Shown here piece after piece: positions 25,242 to 34,325 of a stretch of 64,000 nucleotides of DNA. This DNA is from Plantibacter elymi (nom. nud.) (GTDB lineage Bacteria > Actinomycetota > Actinomycetes > Actinomycetales > Microbacteriaceae), in NCBI RefSeq assembly GCF_900177795.1, contig NZ_FXWJ01000004.1, positions 514,918-578,917 of the forward strand, given 5' to 3'. Numbering within the stretch: position 1 is the stretch's first letter; each line of letters starts with the position of its first letter. Both the position numbers and the translations under genes were made by a program. The notes below the pieces were generated by a model, which was not told the origin of the DNA, searched no databases, and saw nothing but the letters and a program-made list of their open reading frames with translations.

Positions 25242-27575
25242 GTGACGACCACCACCCCCACCAGCTCCGCCGTCGCCGACACCGTCGAGAACGCCGTCGC
25301 GACACCGGACCGCGAGCAGCCCTACGGCGCCCTCGGCCTGAAGGCCGACGAGTACGCGAAGATCCGCGAGATCCTCGGCCGTCGTCCCACGAGCGGCGAG
25401 CTCGCCATGTACTCGGTCATGTGGAGCGAGCACTGCTCCTACAAGTCCAGCAAGATCTACCTGCGCCAGTTCGGCCAGAAGGTCACCGACGACATGAAGA
25501 AGAACCTCATGGTCGGCATGGGCGAGAACGCCGGCGTCATCGACGTCGGCGAGGGCTGGGCCGTGACCTTCAAGGTCGAGAGCCACAACCACCCCTCCTA
25601 CATCGAGCCCTTCCAGGGTGCGGCCACGGGCGTCGGCGGCATCGTCCGCGACATCATCTCGATGGGTGCCCGGCCGGTCGCCATCATGGACCAGCTCCGC
25701 TTCGGCGACATCGACCACCCCGACACCGCGCGCGTCGTGCACGGCGTCACCGCCGGCATCTCCTCCTACGGCAACTGCCTGGGCCTGCCGAACATCGGCG
25801 GCGAGACATACTTCGACAAGGTGTACCAGGGCAACCCGCTCGTCAACGCCCTGTCGGTCGGCGTCCTGCGTCACGAGGACCTCCGCCTCGCCAACGCCTC
25901 GGGCGTCGGCAACAAGATCGTCCTCTTCGGTGCCCGCACCGGTGGCGACGGCATCGGCGGCGCCTCCATCCTCGCGTCCGACTCCTTCGACGCGAACGGC
26001 CCGACGAAGCGCCCGGCCGTCCAGGTCGGCGACCCGTTCGCCGAGAAGGTGCTCATCGAGTGCTGCCTCGAGCTCTACCGCGACAGCCTCGTCGAGGGCA
26101 TCCAGGACCTCGGTGCCGCCGGCATCTCCTGCGCCACCAGCGAGCTCGCGGCCAACGGCGACGGCGGCATGTTCGTCGAGCTGTCGCACGTGCTGCTGCG
26201 CGACCCCTCGCTGACGCCCGAGGAGATCCTCATGTCGGAGTCGCAGGAGCGCATGATGGCCGTCGTCGAGCCGGGCAAGCTCGACGCCTTCCTCGCCGTC
26301 ACCGACAAGTGGGACGTCGAGACCTCGGTGCTCGGTGAGGTCACCGACACCGGCCGCCTCGTCATCAACTGGCACGGCGAGGAGATCGTCAACGTCGACC
26401 CCTCGACCGTCGCGGTCGACGGCCCGGTCTACGAGCGCCCGGTCGCCTACCCCACCTGGATCGACGCCCTGCAGGCCGACTCCGCGTCGGCCCTCCCCCG
26501 CACCGACGCCCCCGCCGAGCTGGAGCAGCAGTTCCGCTCGCTCCTCGGCTCGGCGAACCTCGCCGACAAGAGCTGGATCACCAACCAGTACGACTACTAC
26601 GTCATGGGCAACACGGCGCTGTCCTTCCCCGACGACGGCGGCATGATCCGTGTCGACGAGGAGTCCGGCCTCGGCTTCGCCATCGCGACCGACGCGAACG
26701 GCCGCTACTGCCAGCTCGACCCGCGCCAGGGCGCGCAGCTCGCGCTGGCCGAGGCCTACCGCAATGTCGCCGTCACCGGTGCCGTCCCGGCCGCCGTCAC
26801 CGACTGCCTGAACTTCGGCTCGCCGGAGAACCCCGAGGTCATGTGGCAGTTCTCCGAGGCCGTCGCCGGCCTGTCAGACGCCTGCCTCGAGCTCGGCGTC
26901 CCCGTCACCGGCGGCAACGTGTCGTTCTACAACCAGACGGGCGACGTCCCGATCTTCCCGACGCCCGTCGTCGGCGTCCTCGGCGTGATCGACGACGTCG
27001 CACGCCGCATCCCGAGCGGCTGGCAGGACGAGGGCGACAACCTCTACCTCCTCGGCACCACGTCACTCGAGCTCGACGGCTCCGCCTGGGCCGGGACGAT
27101 CCACGACCACCTCGGTGGCCTGCCGCCCAAGGTCGACCTCGCCGGCGAGAAGACGCTGGCCGAACTGCTGCACGCCGCGGCCAAGGAGGGCCTCGTGTCC
27201 TCCGCCCACGACCTCTCCGACGGTGGTCTCGCCCAGGCGCTTGCGGAGAGCGTCATGCGCTTCGGTGTCGGTGCCCGGGTGTTCCTCGGCGAGCTGCTCA
27301 CGCGCGACGGCGTCGACCTCACGACGGCGCTCTTCTCCGAGTCCACCGGACGCGTCATCGTCTCGGTGCCGCGCGAGGACGACGTCAAGTTCCAGGGTCT
27401 GTGCGAGGGCCGCGGCTACCCGGTGCTCCGCATCGGCGTGACCGACGCCTCGGCTGTCGGCGACGCAACCGAGCCCGCCCTCGAGATCCAGGACGTCCTG
27501 ACCATCCCGGTCTCCGAACTGCGTCGGGTGTCGAAGAGCGTGCTCCCCGAGCGGTTCGGCCCGGTCATCGGCTGA
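25242..27575 (+). CDS. purL: Phosphoribosylformylglycinamidine synthase, large subunit PurL
   Basis: 777 aa, the small-type PurL that partners PurS and Pur[65 protein letters not shown] (ATP/Mg2+ site) and [15 protein letters not shown] are textbook. The second half repeats the fold with [33 protein letters not shown] and [19 protein letters not shown]. The GTG at 25242 is favoured by the ribosome site and the -10; a frame open upstream to 24762 is antisense to asp23. A 20-residue Thr/Ser/Val N-terminal extension precedes the conserved start. Confidence 0.95.
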   Translation: MTTTTPTSSAVADTVENAVATPDREQPYGALGLKADEYAKIREILGRRPTSGELAMYSVMWSEHCSYKSSKIYLRQFGQKVTDDMKKNLMVGMGENAGVIDVGEGWAVTFKVESHNHPSYIEPFQGAATGVGGIVRDIISMGARPVAIMDQLRFGDIDHPDTARVVHGVTAGISSYGNCLGLPNIGGETYFDKVYQGNPLVNALSVGVLRHEDLRLANASGVGNKIVLFGARTGGDGIGGASILASDSFDANGPTKRPAVQVGDPFAEKVLIECCLELYRDSLVEGIQDLGAAGISCATSELAANGDGGMFVELSHVLLRDPSLTPEEILMSESQERMMAVVEPGKLDAFLAVTDKWDVETSVLGEVTDTGRLVINWHGEEIVNVDPSTVAVDGPVYERPVAYPTWIDALQADSASALPRTDAPAELEQQFRSLLGSANLADKSWITNQYDYYVMGNTALSFPDDGGMIRVDEESGLGFAIATDANGRYCQLDPRQGAQLALAEAYRNVAVTGAVPAAVTDCLNFGSPENPEVMWQFSEAVAGLSDACLELGVPVTGGNVSFYNQTGDVPIFPTPVVGVLGVIDDVARRIPSGWQDEGDNLYLLGTTSLELDGSAWAGTIHDHLGGLPPKVDLAGEKTLAELLHAAAKEGLVSSAHDLSDGGLAQALAESVMRFGVGARVFLGELLTRDGVDLTTALFSESTGRVIVSVPREDDVKFQGLCEGRGYPVLRIGVTDASAVGDATEPALEIQDVLTIPVSELRRVSKSVLPERFGPVIG

Positions 27576-27587
27576 GCGACCCGCCTG

Positions 27588-27624
27588 CACACAGCCCCTG
27601 CGCCCGACGGCGTGGGGGCTGTGT
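27588..27624 (+). terminator. purL terminator
   Basis: CACACAGCCCC (27588-27598) pairs with GGGGCTGTGT (27615-27624) around a 16-nt loop, ending near CGTTATT, the closest thing to a U-tract in the window. Confidence 0.82.
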
Positions 27625-27785
27625 CGTTATTGGATGGGGCTCGAGACGCCGGGTGGGCGGATACCCGAAACCCACCCACCCGACTCACCACCGGGCGCTC
27701 GAGCCAGGAACCCGAATGTCCTGACCGGCGTCTCCGGCAGTGGTGTCGCAAGCGACAACCTCAGCATATCAGCATTTGGAATGCT

Positions 27786-28226
27786 TCACGGAAGCGTGGC
27801 GGCCATCCCCCATAGTCGTTCCACGGCCAGTTCCGCGGCGATCGCGTCCCCCTCCGCGACCGCGTCCCGGAGGATCGGGAAGTCCACCGCGAGTGACGGC
27901 CAATCGAGCCAGTCGGTGTCGGCGGTGACCTCGAGTTGCGGCGAGAGCAGCGCGAGTGCGTCACGAGCGGTCGTGACCAGGATGCGATTCGGGCAGAGGG
28001 CGACGAGATGGTCCATGAGTGGCCACGAGCGTTCGGCGTAGGCGACCGGGTCCTGCAAGCCGATCACTCGCGACACCTCGTCCAGCTCGGCGACGAGCGC
28101 CGCTCGGTCGGCGTCCTCGAGGACGGGCACGGTCACCCGCGTGACACCACCCAGCAGTGCCCCGAGCGTCTGGAACAGATGGATCCGCCGATGGCGGGGC
28201 CAGCCGGCCGTCGAGTCCGTCGCCAT
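27786..28226 (-). CDS. Hypothetical protein, FCD-like helical
   Basis: 146 aa from ATG 28226 (an in-frame frame continues to 28298 without a good start). I do not recognise it securely. It is largely helical, soluble, with one Cys; the C-terminal DWPSLAVDFPILRDAVAEGDAIAAELAVERLWGMAATLP looks like the last helices of an FCD domain (HxxLxxAIxxGDxxxAxxxxxxH pattern without the His). It might be an orphan ligand-binding half of a GntR-type regulator. It is divergent from a GntR gene, sharing a 181-bp control region. The AT-richer flank at 27745-27790 differs from the surroundings. Confidence 0.5.
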   Translation of the reverse strand: MATDSTAGWPRHRRIHLFQTLGALLGGVTRVTVPVLEDADRAALVAELDEVSRVIGLQDPVAYAERSWPLMDHLVALCPNRILVTTARDALALLSPQLEVTADTDWLDWPSLAVDFPILRDAVAEGDAIAAELAVERLWGMAATLP

Positions 28227-28342
28227 GCGTCCCACCTTCCTGTCGCTCCGGGTGCGCCTGTGCGCGCCAGGATAGCAAGGCTCGGCGCACCCACCCACAC
28301 CTGTGCATCCGGCATGTTCACCAACACATGAGGCACAAAACT

Positions 28343-28385
28343 ATCCAACACACCTTGGATATCGGTATTCTGAACTGGTCATATC
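28343..28385 (+). promoter_or_regulatory. GntR promoter with palindromic operator
   Basis: A perfect dyad ATCCAA-N6-TTGGAT (28343-28348/28355-28360) sits where the -35 would be; CATATC (28380-28385) is a possible -10. The surrounding 60 bp are unusually AT-rich. Probably an autoregulatory site of the following regulator, and could also control the divergent hypothetical gene. Confidence 0.5.
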
Positions 28386-28407
28386 CCAGCTCGACGATCG
28401 GAGTCCC

Positions 28408-29094
28408 ATGCCTGTTCCCAAAACCGTCGAGACGAGCCCTCGGAAGCTCCTGCGCGACATCGTCTTCGAACAGCTCCTGACCGCCATCGAGGACGGCACC
28501 CTCGAGCCCGGCGAGCGCCTCAACGACGAAGAACTGGAGAAGTGGCTCGGCGTCTCGAGGACACCGATCCGCGAGGCGATCAGCAAGCTCGCCGACATCG
28601 GGCTGGTCGAGACCGCGCCGCAGCGGTACACCCGCGTCGCGAAGCCCACCGCCGAGCAGTACGCCGAAGCGCTCCGTCTCCTGAACGGCTTCCACGAGCT
28701 CAGCGCGCGATGGAGCATCCCGCAGTTCACCGACGAGGACGTCGCCGCGTTCCGCGAACTCGGCGACGCCGTGCTCGCGGACATCGAGGCGCGTGACAAG
28801 CACGTCCTCCGGTCGTCCTCCGCCTTCGCCGACTTCATGGTCGAGCGTTCGGGCAACTCGCTGCTGCAGCAGGTCGCCCGTCAGATGAACACCCGGGTGA
28901 CCTACACCTCGCTCCCGACGATCGACTTCTTCCAGTGGGACATCTTCGCCGCGTACGTCACCGGGCTGGTCGCGGCCGCCGAGGCACGCAGCGCCGAGGA
29001 CGCCGAGCGCGTCATGCGCAAGCAGGCCGAGGCGACCGACGCCTTCCTCGAGCAGGTCATCGCCGCCGGCGGAGGACTGCCCGCCGCGAGCTAG
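28408..29094 (+). CDS. GntR family (FCD-type) transcriptional regulator
   Basis: 228 aa. Winged helix at ~10-75: LLRDIVFEQLLTAIEDGTLEPGERLNDEELEKWLGVSRTPIREAISKLADIGLVET, with the R-x-P-x-x-x-R GntR HTH pattern. The C-terminal domain is all-helical but lacks the usual FCD metal histidines (only isolated His residues), so it may bind ligand without metal. ATG 28408 is preceded by CGGAG. A strong terminator follows, so it is monocistronic. Target genes are not evident beyond its own promoter and the divergent hypothetical gene. Confidence 0.82.
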   Translation: MPVPKTVETSPRKLLRDIVFEQLLTAIEDGTLEPGERLNDEELEKWLGVSRTPIREAISKLADIGLVETAPQRYTRVAKPTAEQYAEALRLLNGFHELSARWSIPQFTDEDVAAFRELGDAVLADIEARDKHVLRSSSAFADFMVERSGNSLLQQVARQMNTRVTYTSLPTIDFFQWDIFAAYVTGLVAAAEARSAEDAERVMRKQAEATDAFLEQVIAAGGGLPAAS

Positions 29095-29129
29095 CCGGCG
29101 AACGCTGCCATCGAACAGCGGAACGTCAC

Positions 29130-29159
29130 AGAGCCGCCTCCCGATCGGGAGGCGGCTCT
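29130..29159 (+). terminator. Terminator after GntR gene
   Basis: A perfect 30-bp palindrome: AGAGCCGCCTCCC / GGGAGGCGGCTCT stem (13 bp) closed by GATC (29130-29159). Confidence 0.85.
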
Positions 29160-29231
29160 GCACGTTGTACGGTGGACCGTCGGTCGCGTGACCGCGCATC
29201 ATCTGGCGACGGACCCGATCGGAGGGCTGCA

Positions 29232-29897
29232 GTGGGGATCCTCCTCTGGCTCTTCGACGCGACGTTCAGGGTCGGCGACCAGGTGGTCCTCTGGCGGGAG
29301 GTCGTCGGCAACCTGTTCGGCCTGGCGAGCGCCCTCGGCGGCATGCGTCGCCGCGCCTGGGCCTGGCCCGTCGGCATCATCGGCAACGCGCTCCTCCTGA
29401 CCGTCTTCCTCGGCGCGGTCTTCCACACGCCGAACCCGACCAACCTCCTGGGGCAGGCGGGCCGCCAGCTCATGTTCATCGTCGTGTCGATCTACGGCTG
29501 GGTGCAGTGGCGTCGGGTCGAGCGGGTCGAAGCGACGACCGGCCCGGTCGCCGTGATCCGGCCCCGCTGGGCCGGCTGGCGGGTGCGGCTCGTCCTCGTG
29601 GGCCTCCTGCTCAGCGGCACGCTACTCCTGATCCCCGTGTTCCGGGCACTCGGCTCCTACGAGCCGGTCTGGGCCGACGCCTGGATCTTCATGGGCTCCC
29701 TGCTCGCGACCTGGGGGATGGCGAAGCGCTGGGTGGAGTTCTGGCTCATCTGGGTCGCGGTCGACCTGGTCGGCGTGCCGCTCCTGTTCGGCGCCGGGTA
29801 CTGGGTCTCGGCGTCGATGTACCTGTTCTACGGTGCCTTCACCCTCGCCGGCTTCTTCGTGTGGGCCCGCGGCGAGCGCGTCGCCACGGCGCGCTGA
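29232..29897 (+). CDS. pnuC: Nicotinamide riboside transporter PnuC family
   Basis: 221 aa, seven or so membrane spans. GNLFGLASALGGMRRRAWAWPVGIIGNALL is the PnuC N-terminal signature, RQLMFIVVSIYGWVQWRR and WADAWIFMGSLLATWGMAKRWVEFWLIWVAVD the central substrate-binding stretches (W-rich). PnuC proteins are SWEET-like facilitators importing nicotinamide riboside or, in subfamilies, thiamine or riboflavin. GTG start at 29232 with GGAGGG 6 nt upstream. Its 3' end overlaps the convergent histidine kinase gene by 70 bp. No riboswitch-like leader was found in the 70 bp before it. Confidence 0.88.
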   Translation: MGILLWLFDATFRVGDQVVLWREVVGNLFGLASALGGMRRRAWAWPVGIIGNALLLTVFLGAVFHTPNPTNLLGQAGRQLMFIVVSIYGWVQWRRVERVEATTGPVAVIRPRWAGWRVRLVLVGLLLSGTLLLIPVFRALGSYEPVWADAWIFMGSLLATWGMAKRWVEFWLIWVAVDLVGVPLLFGAGYWVSASMYLFYGAFTLAGFFVWARGERVATAR

Positions 29898-31162
29898 GCT
29901 GACGCCTCGGTGCCGGCGTCCGGGCCGCTCGGCGGGAACGTGACCGTCACCACCAGCCCTCCCTCCGACCGCGCGGCGAGCTCGAGCGCAGCCCCGTGCA
30001 CCTCGGCGATGCTCTCCACGATGGCGAGTCCGAGCCCGCGTGACCGCTCCGGACCCCGCGCGACCCGGCCGCCGGCGCGGTAGAACGGTTCGGTGAGCCT
30101 CGCGACCACGTCCGCCGGCATCGACTCCCCGGAGTTCTCGACCCGGAGGACCACCGCGCCGCCCGCCGGACCGCCCGACCGGCGCACCGAGACCCGCACG
30201 AAACCACCGTCGACATTGTGTCGGACGGCGTTCTGCAGGAGGTTGCCGCACAGCTGGTGCAGCATGGCCTCGTCGCCCCGGACCGCGAGGTCCTGCACCT
30301 CGGCCGTGCAGTCGATCCCGCGCGCTCGAGCCACGGACGCCGCGGCGATGCAGGCGTCGGAGGCCAGCTCTCCCAGCGCCACGGTCTCGCCTTGCAGCTC
30401 CGAGTGCTCGAGGTCGGCGAGGTCGAGGACGGCCTCGACGGTCTGGATGCTGCGCGTGTTCGTCTCACGGAGGCGGGCGATGAGCCCCCTGACGGTCTCG
30501 TCGTCGAGGTCGACGCTGGTCGCGGCGACGTCGAGCATCGCCTGAGTCGTCGCGAGCGGGGTCCGCAGCTCGTGCGAGGCGTTCGCCGCGAACCGTTGGT
30601 GGGCTCGGAACGACCGGTCGAGCCGCTCGAGCATGTGGTCGAAGGTGTCGGAGAGGTCGGTGATCTCGTCCCGCGGGCCGACGAGGGCGACCCGATGGTC
30701 GAAGGATCCGGTCGCCGCCCGCTGCGCGGCCACGTTGATCTCGTGCAGCGGACGCAGCAGCCGACCCGACAGGATCCAGCCGCCCCACGCGCTCGCCGCA
30801 GCGAGGACGACGAGCACGATGAGCGACCAGACGAGGAGCGTGTTCAGGATGTCGCTCTGGTCCGAGACGACGAGAGCGGCAGTACCGTTCGCCGAGGTCA
30901 GCCCCTCGGCCGGCTGGTAGGTGGCCGCCCCGGCGACCTCGGTCGGCGCGGTCGCCCGCCAACGGGTCGCGCCGTCCATGGCCTTGTCGGCCCGCACCGC
31001 GGTGATCGCGTACGTCGGGACGTACCGCATGAAGGCGTAGATGAGCGCGAGCATGACCGAGCCGGCGACCGTGAACAGCAGCGCGTACGTCAGCGTCAAG
31101 CGCATACGCACGGTCAAGCGGTTCGGGCGGCTGAGCAACCCAGCGGCGTCGGAGCGCGGCAT
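29828..31162 (-). CDS. Two-component sensor histidine kinase
   Basis: 444 aa. TM1 at ~25-45, a ~65-residue extracytoplasmic loop, TM2 at ~110-132, HAMP at ~133-185 (LRPLHEINVAAQRAATGSFDHRV), then HisKA with phospho-acceptor H197 in FAANASHELRTPLATTQAML, N-box LLQNAVRHN, and G-box SRGLGLAIVESIAEVHG. ATG overlaps the response regulator stop. The Arg/Lys-rich C-terminal tail (after ~residue 415) overlaps the pnuC gene on the other strand. The pair stands divergent from a lipoprotein-MacAB-type efflux operon, the common layout for antimicrobial-peptide or cell-wall stress sensing. Confidence 0.92.
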   Translation of the reverse strand: MPRSDAAGLLSRPNRLTVRMRLTLTYALLFTVAGSVMLALIYAFMRYVPTYAITAVRADKAMDGATRWRATAPTEVAGAATYQPAEGLTSANGTAALVVSDQSDILNTLLVWSLIVLVVLAAASAWGGWILSGRLLRPLHEINVAAQRAATGSFDHRVALVGPRDEITDLSDTFDHMLERLDRSFRAHQRFAANASHELRTPLATTQAMLDVAATSVDLDDETVRGLIARLRETNTRSIQTVEAVLDLADLEHSELQGETVALGELASDACIAAASVARARGIDCTAEVQDLAVRGDEAMLHQLCGNLLQNAVRHNVDGGFVRVSVRRSGGPAGGAVVLRVENSGESMPADVVARLTEPFYRAGGRVARGPERSRGLGLAIVESIAEVHGAALELAARSEGGLVVTVTFPPSGPDAGTEASAQRAVATRSPRAHTKKPARVKAP

Positions 31163-31824
31163 CAGTCGCCCGCGATCCGGTAGCCCGCGCCCGGGATGGT
31201 CGTGATCACCCACGGCGGGCCGAGGCGTCGGCGGAGGTTCGAGATGGTCACGCGGATGGTGTTCGTGAACGGGTCGACGTTCTCGTCCCACGCCTTCTCG
31301 AGGAGCGTCTCGGCGCTGACGACGCCACCGTCGGCGAGCAGGAGTTGCTCGAGGACCGCGAACTCCTTCCGCGACAGCTTCACGTACACGTCGTCGCGGA
31401 AGACCTCTCGGCGGAACGGGTCGAGTCGCACCCCTGCGCGCTCGAGGACCGGTGGGCGCGACTCCGGCGTCCGCCGGGCGAGCGCGCGGAGCCTGGCCAC
31501 GAGCTCCGGGAACTCGAACGGCTTCGCGAGGTAGTCGTCTGCTCCGAGCCCCAGTCCCGACACTGTGTCGTCGAGACGGCGAGCTGCGGTGAGCATCATG
31601 ATCCGGACACCCGGGTGCTCGACGACGACCTGCCGACAGACGTCGTCACCGTGCGTGCCCGGCAGGTCGCGGTCGAGCAGCAGGACGTCGTAGTCGTTGA
31701 TCGTGAGCGCCTCGAGGGCTGCGTCGCCATCGTGGACGAGATCGGCGGCGATGGCCTCCTGTCGGAGACCGGCTCGGATCGCCTCGGCCAGATAGACCTC
31801 GTCCTCGGCAACCAGGACGCGCAT
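31162..31824 (-). CDS. OmpR/PhoB-family response regulator
   Basis: 220 aa. Receiver domain with acidic pocket (AEDE), phospho-Asp about D51 in LLLDRDLPG, Thr/Ala in MLTAARR and Lys in DYLAKPFEFPEL; winged-helix effector domain ending SNLRRRLGPPWVITTIPGAGYRI. ATG 31824 chosen for GAGAGGAAC upstream and the conserved MRVLVAEDE; a start at 31854 would add ten unconserved residues. Likely binds the CGTCAA-N8-TTGACG dyad in the divergent promoter region. Confidence 0.92.
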   Translation of the reverse strand: MRVLVAEDEVYLAEAIRAGLRQEAIAADLVHDGDAALEALTINDYDVLLLDRDLPGTHGDDVCRQVVVEHPGVRIMMLTAARRLDDTVSGLGLGADDYLAKPFEFPELVARLRALARRTPESRPPVLERAGVRLDPFRREVFRDDVYVKLSRKEFAVLEQLLLADGGVVSAETLLEKAWDENVDPFTNTIRVTISNLRRRLGPPWVITTIPGAGYRIAGD

Positions 31825-31929
31825 GATGTTCCTCTCGATGGGGTGTGGTGACACCGGGATCGTACGGACACCGATCGAGCAACCCCCGAGTGTCGGTTAT
31901 CTATCGTGCCCGTCGGGATGTTCAGAGAA

Positions 31930-31949
31930 CGTCAACGTTTTCCTTGACG
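31930..31949. promoter_or_regulatory. Response-regulator dyad overlapping a -35
   Basis: CGTCAA (31930-31935) and TTGACG (31944-31949) form a perfect inverted repeat with an 8-nt centre; TTGACG is also a good -35 for the efflux operon starting at 32015. Control of the promoter by the adjacent regulator is inferred. Confidence 0.55.
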
Positions 31950-32014
31950 CCCCGGCAACGCGCCGCCGAGTGGACTGGTCGTCACCAGTCAGCCCCACCC
32001 ACTGAGGAGTGCAG

Positions 32015-32536
32015 ATGTCCGACATCACCATCACCCGTTCCACCCGGCGCCCGTTCGGCACGCTCGCCGCGCTGATCGCCGTCCCGATCCTCGTCGGATC
32101 GTTGGCCGCGTGCGCATCGGGCTCACCCGGCTCCGAGTCCGGCTCGAAGACGCCGTCCACGGTTCAGAGCTTCGAGGACTGGCAGGTCGCCTTCGCCTCC
32201 TGCATGCGCGACGAGGGTGTGGACATGCCCGACCCCGGCAAGGACGGCTCAAGTGCCGCGATCAGTCTGGGCGACGCGGACCCGGAAGCCTTCACGGCTG
32301 CGTCCAAGACGTGCACCGACAAGCTCGGGGTCCCGCCCGCACCGTCGGGCGGCGACATGTCCGTCTCGGACCGGTTCGACGAGCAGCTGCAGATGGCCGA
32401 GTGCTTCCGTGAGAACGGCATCGACGTCGCCGACCCGGTCAAGGGCGAAGCGATGAGCATTCCGAGCGACGTCCCGGAGGACGTGCTCGACGCCTGCGGC
32501 CTGACGATGAGCACCAGCGGTTCGACGGACCGATGA
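32015..32536 (+). CDS. Secreted lipoprotein with duplicated Cys-Gly-Asp-Pro motif
   Basis: 173 aa. A twin hydrophobic signal (LAALIAVPILVGSLAAC) ends in a lipobox at ~C30. The mature part has two matching motifs: FASCMRDEGVDMPDP and MAECFRENGIDVADP, each followed by a loop and a further Cys (TCTDKL; LDACGLT), which suggests a duplicated disulfide-bonded unit. The family recurs upstream of MacA/MacB-type genes in actinobacteria but has no known function. GAGGAG site before the ATG. Its stop overlaps the adaptor gene start by 4 nt. A sensor or partner of the efflux system is a reasonable guess. Confidence 0.75.
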   Translation: MSDITITRSTRRPFGTLAALIAVPILVGSLAACASGSPGSESGSKTPSTVQSFEDWQVAFASCMRDEGVDMPDPGKDGSSAAISLGDADPEAFTAASKTCTDKLGVPPAPSGGDMSVSDRFDEQLQMAECFRENGIDVADPVKGEAMSIPSDVPEDVLDACGLTMSTSGSTDR

Positions 32537-33597
32537 CCGACCGTCGTCGCATCATCGCAGCGCTCTGCGTCGGCGCCGTCCTGATCTCGGGCGGCGCCGT
32601 TGCGAGCGTCGTGGCGTTCTCCTCGGCCGAGGCGACCAGTCAGGAGGAGCCGTCGAACACCGTCCGGACGGGCACCGCGCCGATCACGACTGGCGACCTG
32701 GCCGGTACGACCCAGGCCACGGGCACGCTCGACTACGCCGACCAGCGGACCATCGGTGGCGGAGCCGGCATCGTCACGGCGGTACCGGCCCCCGGCAGCA
32801 CGGTGTCGCTCGGCGGCACCCTCTACGCCGTCGACAACGTTCCGGTGACACTCCTCCACGGACCGCTCCCCGCTTGGCGGGCGTTCGAGTCGGGCATGGG
32901 CGACGGGCCGGACGTCCAGCAGCTGGAACAGAGCCTCGCCGCGCTCGGGTACTTCGACCGCGAACCGGACGGTGAGTTCGCCGCGTCGACGGCGCGCGCC
33001 ATCGAGCGCTGGCAGAAAGCCCTCGGCGTGGAGGAGACCGGACGCCTGGAGCTCGGATCGGTCGTCTTCATGCCGGGCGACGTGCGGATCGCGTCGGTCG
33101 ACGCCGCCGTCGGCACCGCCGCATCCGACAAGATCGTCACCGTGTCGTCCCTCGTGAAGCGCATCGACGTCCCGCTGAAGCTCGCGGATCAGCGGCTCGG
33201 TGTCGTCGGGACCAAGGTCGACGTCAACCTTCCCGGCGGACAGCGCACGACCGGCACGGTGACCGATGTCGGCGTCCCCACCGAGTCGGATGCGGACGGA
33301 CAGAAGAAGGTCACGATCCCGGTCGGCATCACGCTCGACGATCCGGCGGCCGCAGCCGATCTGCAGCGCGCGACCGTGACGGTCGGCTTCCCGACGGAAC
33401 GACGCGAGAACGTCCTGTCCGTCCCGGTGGAGGCGCTCATCGCGATCGATGACAAGACGTTCGGCGTCGAGGTCGTCGAGGGGAAGGGGAAGCGCCGTCA
33501 GGTCCCGGTCACGACCGGTCTGTTCGCTGATGGTCGGGTCGAGGTCTCGGGCGACGGCATCCGCGAGGGTCTCGACGTCGTGGTGCCGGTGTCATGA
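32533..33597 (+). CDS. Periplasmic adaptor-like protein with peptidoglycan-binding domain
   Basis: 354 aa. N-terminal membrane anchor (IIAALCVGAVLISGGAVASVVAF), then a MacA-like strand region (ATGTLDYADQRTIGGGAGIVTAVPAPGSTVSLGGTLYAVD) into which a PG_binding_1 helix set is inserted at ~115-165 (GPDVQQLEQSLAALGYFDREPDGEFAASTARAIERWQKALG), and a C-terminal barrel (NVLSVPVEALIAIDDKTFGVEVVEGKGKRRQVPVTTGLFADGRVEVSGDGIREGLDVVVPV). The PG-binding insert replaces the long coiled coil of Gram-negative MacA, which suits a cell without an outer membrane channel. Coupled by 4-nt overlaps to both neighbours. Confidence 0.85.
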   Translation: MTDRRRIIAALCVGAVLISGGAVASVVAFSSAEATSQEEPSNTVRTGTAPITTGDLAGTTQATGTLDYADQRTIGGGAGIVTAVPAPGSTVSLGGTLYAVDNVPVTLLHGPLPAWRAFESGMGDGPDVQQLEQSLAALGYFDREPDGEFAASTARAIERWQKALGVEETGRLELGSVVFMPGDVRIASVDAAVGTAASDKIVTVSSLVKRIDVPLKLADQRLGVVGTKVDVNLPGGQRTTGTVTDVGVPTESDADGQKKVTIPVGITLDDPAAAADLQRATVTVGFPTERRENVLSVPVEALIAIDDKTFGVEVVEGKGKRRQVPVTTGLFADGRVEVSGDGIREGLDVVVPVS

Positions 33598-34325
33598 CCG
33601 ACACCGTGACGACATCGTCCGCCGCAGCCGAGCGGCCGGCCTGCCCACCGATCATCCACCTCGAGGGCGTCACCCGCGAGTACGGTGAGCCGCCCACGCT
33701 CGCGCTCGCGGGTGTCGACCTGACGGTCGAGGAGGGTGAGTTCGTCGCCATCGTCGGACCGAGCGGCTCCGGGAAGTCGACGATGCTGAACGTCATCGGG
33801 ACCCTCGATCGACCGACCGGTGGGACCGCCCGCATCGCGGGTTCGGACGTCGGACGCCTCTCCGATGCGAAGCTCTCGGCCCTCCGCGCGTACCGCATCG
33901 GCTTCGTCTTCCAGCAGTTCCACCTCGCCGACGGCTCGACCACGGTCGACAACGTCGCCGACGGCCTCATCTACGCCGGGGTCCCCCGGGCCGAGCGCCG
34001 TCGTCGCGCGGTCGTCGCCCTCGAGCGCGTCGGCCTCGCCCACCGTCTCGGCCACCGCCCGACCCAGCTCTCCGGCGGTGAGCGCCAGCGGGTCGCGATC
34101 GCACGCGCCGTGGTCGGTGACCCGCCGTTGCTCCTCGCCGACGAACCCACCGGCAACCTGGACTCCGTGTCCGGCGCGAGCATCGTCGAACTGCTGCACG
34201 AACTCCACGAGGCCGGCACGACCATCGTCGTGATCACGCACGACGCCGAACTCGCGGCGCGACTCCCCCGCCAGGTGGCGATCCGCGACGGCCGGATCGT
34301 GAGCGATTCGGGGGTGGCCGCATGA
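33594..34325 (+). CDS. MacB/LolD-type ABC transporter ATP-binding protein
   Basis: 243 aa with Walker [25 protein letters not shown]-loop FVFQQFHLADGSTTVDNV, signature [17 protein letters not shown], Walker B LLLADEPTGNLDS and H-switch VITHDAELAARL. The GTLDRPT and NLDS words place it in the MacB/LolD group of mechanotransmission exporters. Partners are the adaptor upstream and the FtsX-type permease downstream (ATGA overlap). Confidence 0.93.
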   Translation: MTDTVTTSSAAAERPACPPIIHLEGVTREYGEPPTLALAGVDLTVEEGEFVAIVGPSGSGKSTMLNVIGTLDRPTGGTARIAGSDVGRLSDAKLSALRAYRIGFVFQQFHLADGSTTVDNVADGLIYAGVPRAERRRRAVVALERVGLAHRLGHRPTQLSGGERQRVAIARAVVGDPPLLLADEPTGNLDSVSGASIVELLHELHEAGTTIVVITHDAELAARLPRQVAIRDGRIVSDSGVAA

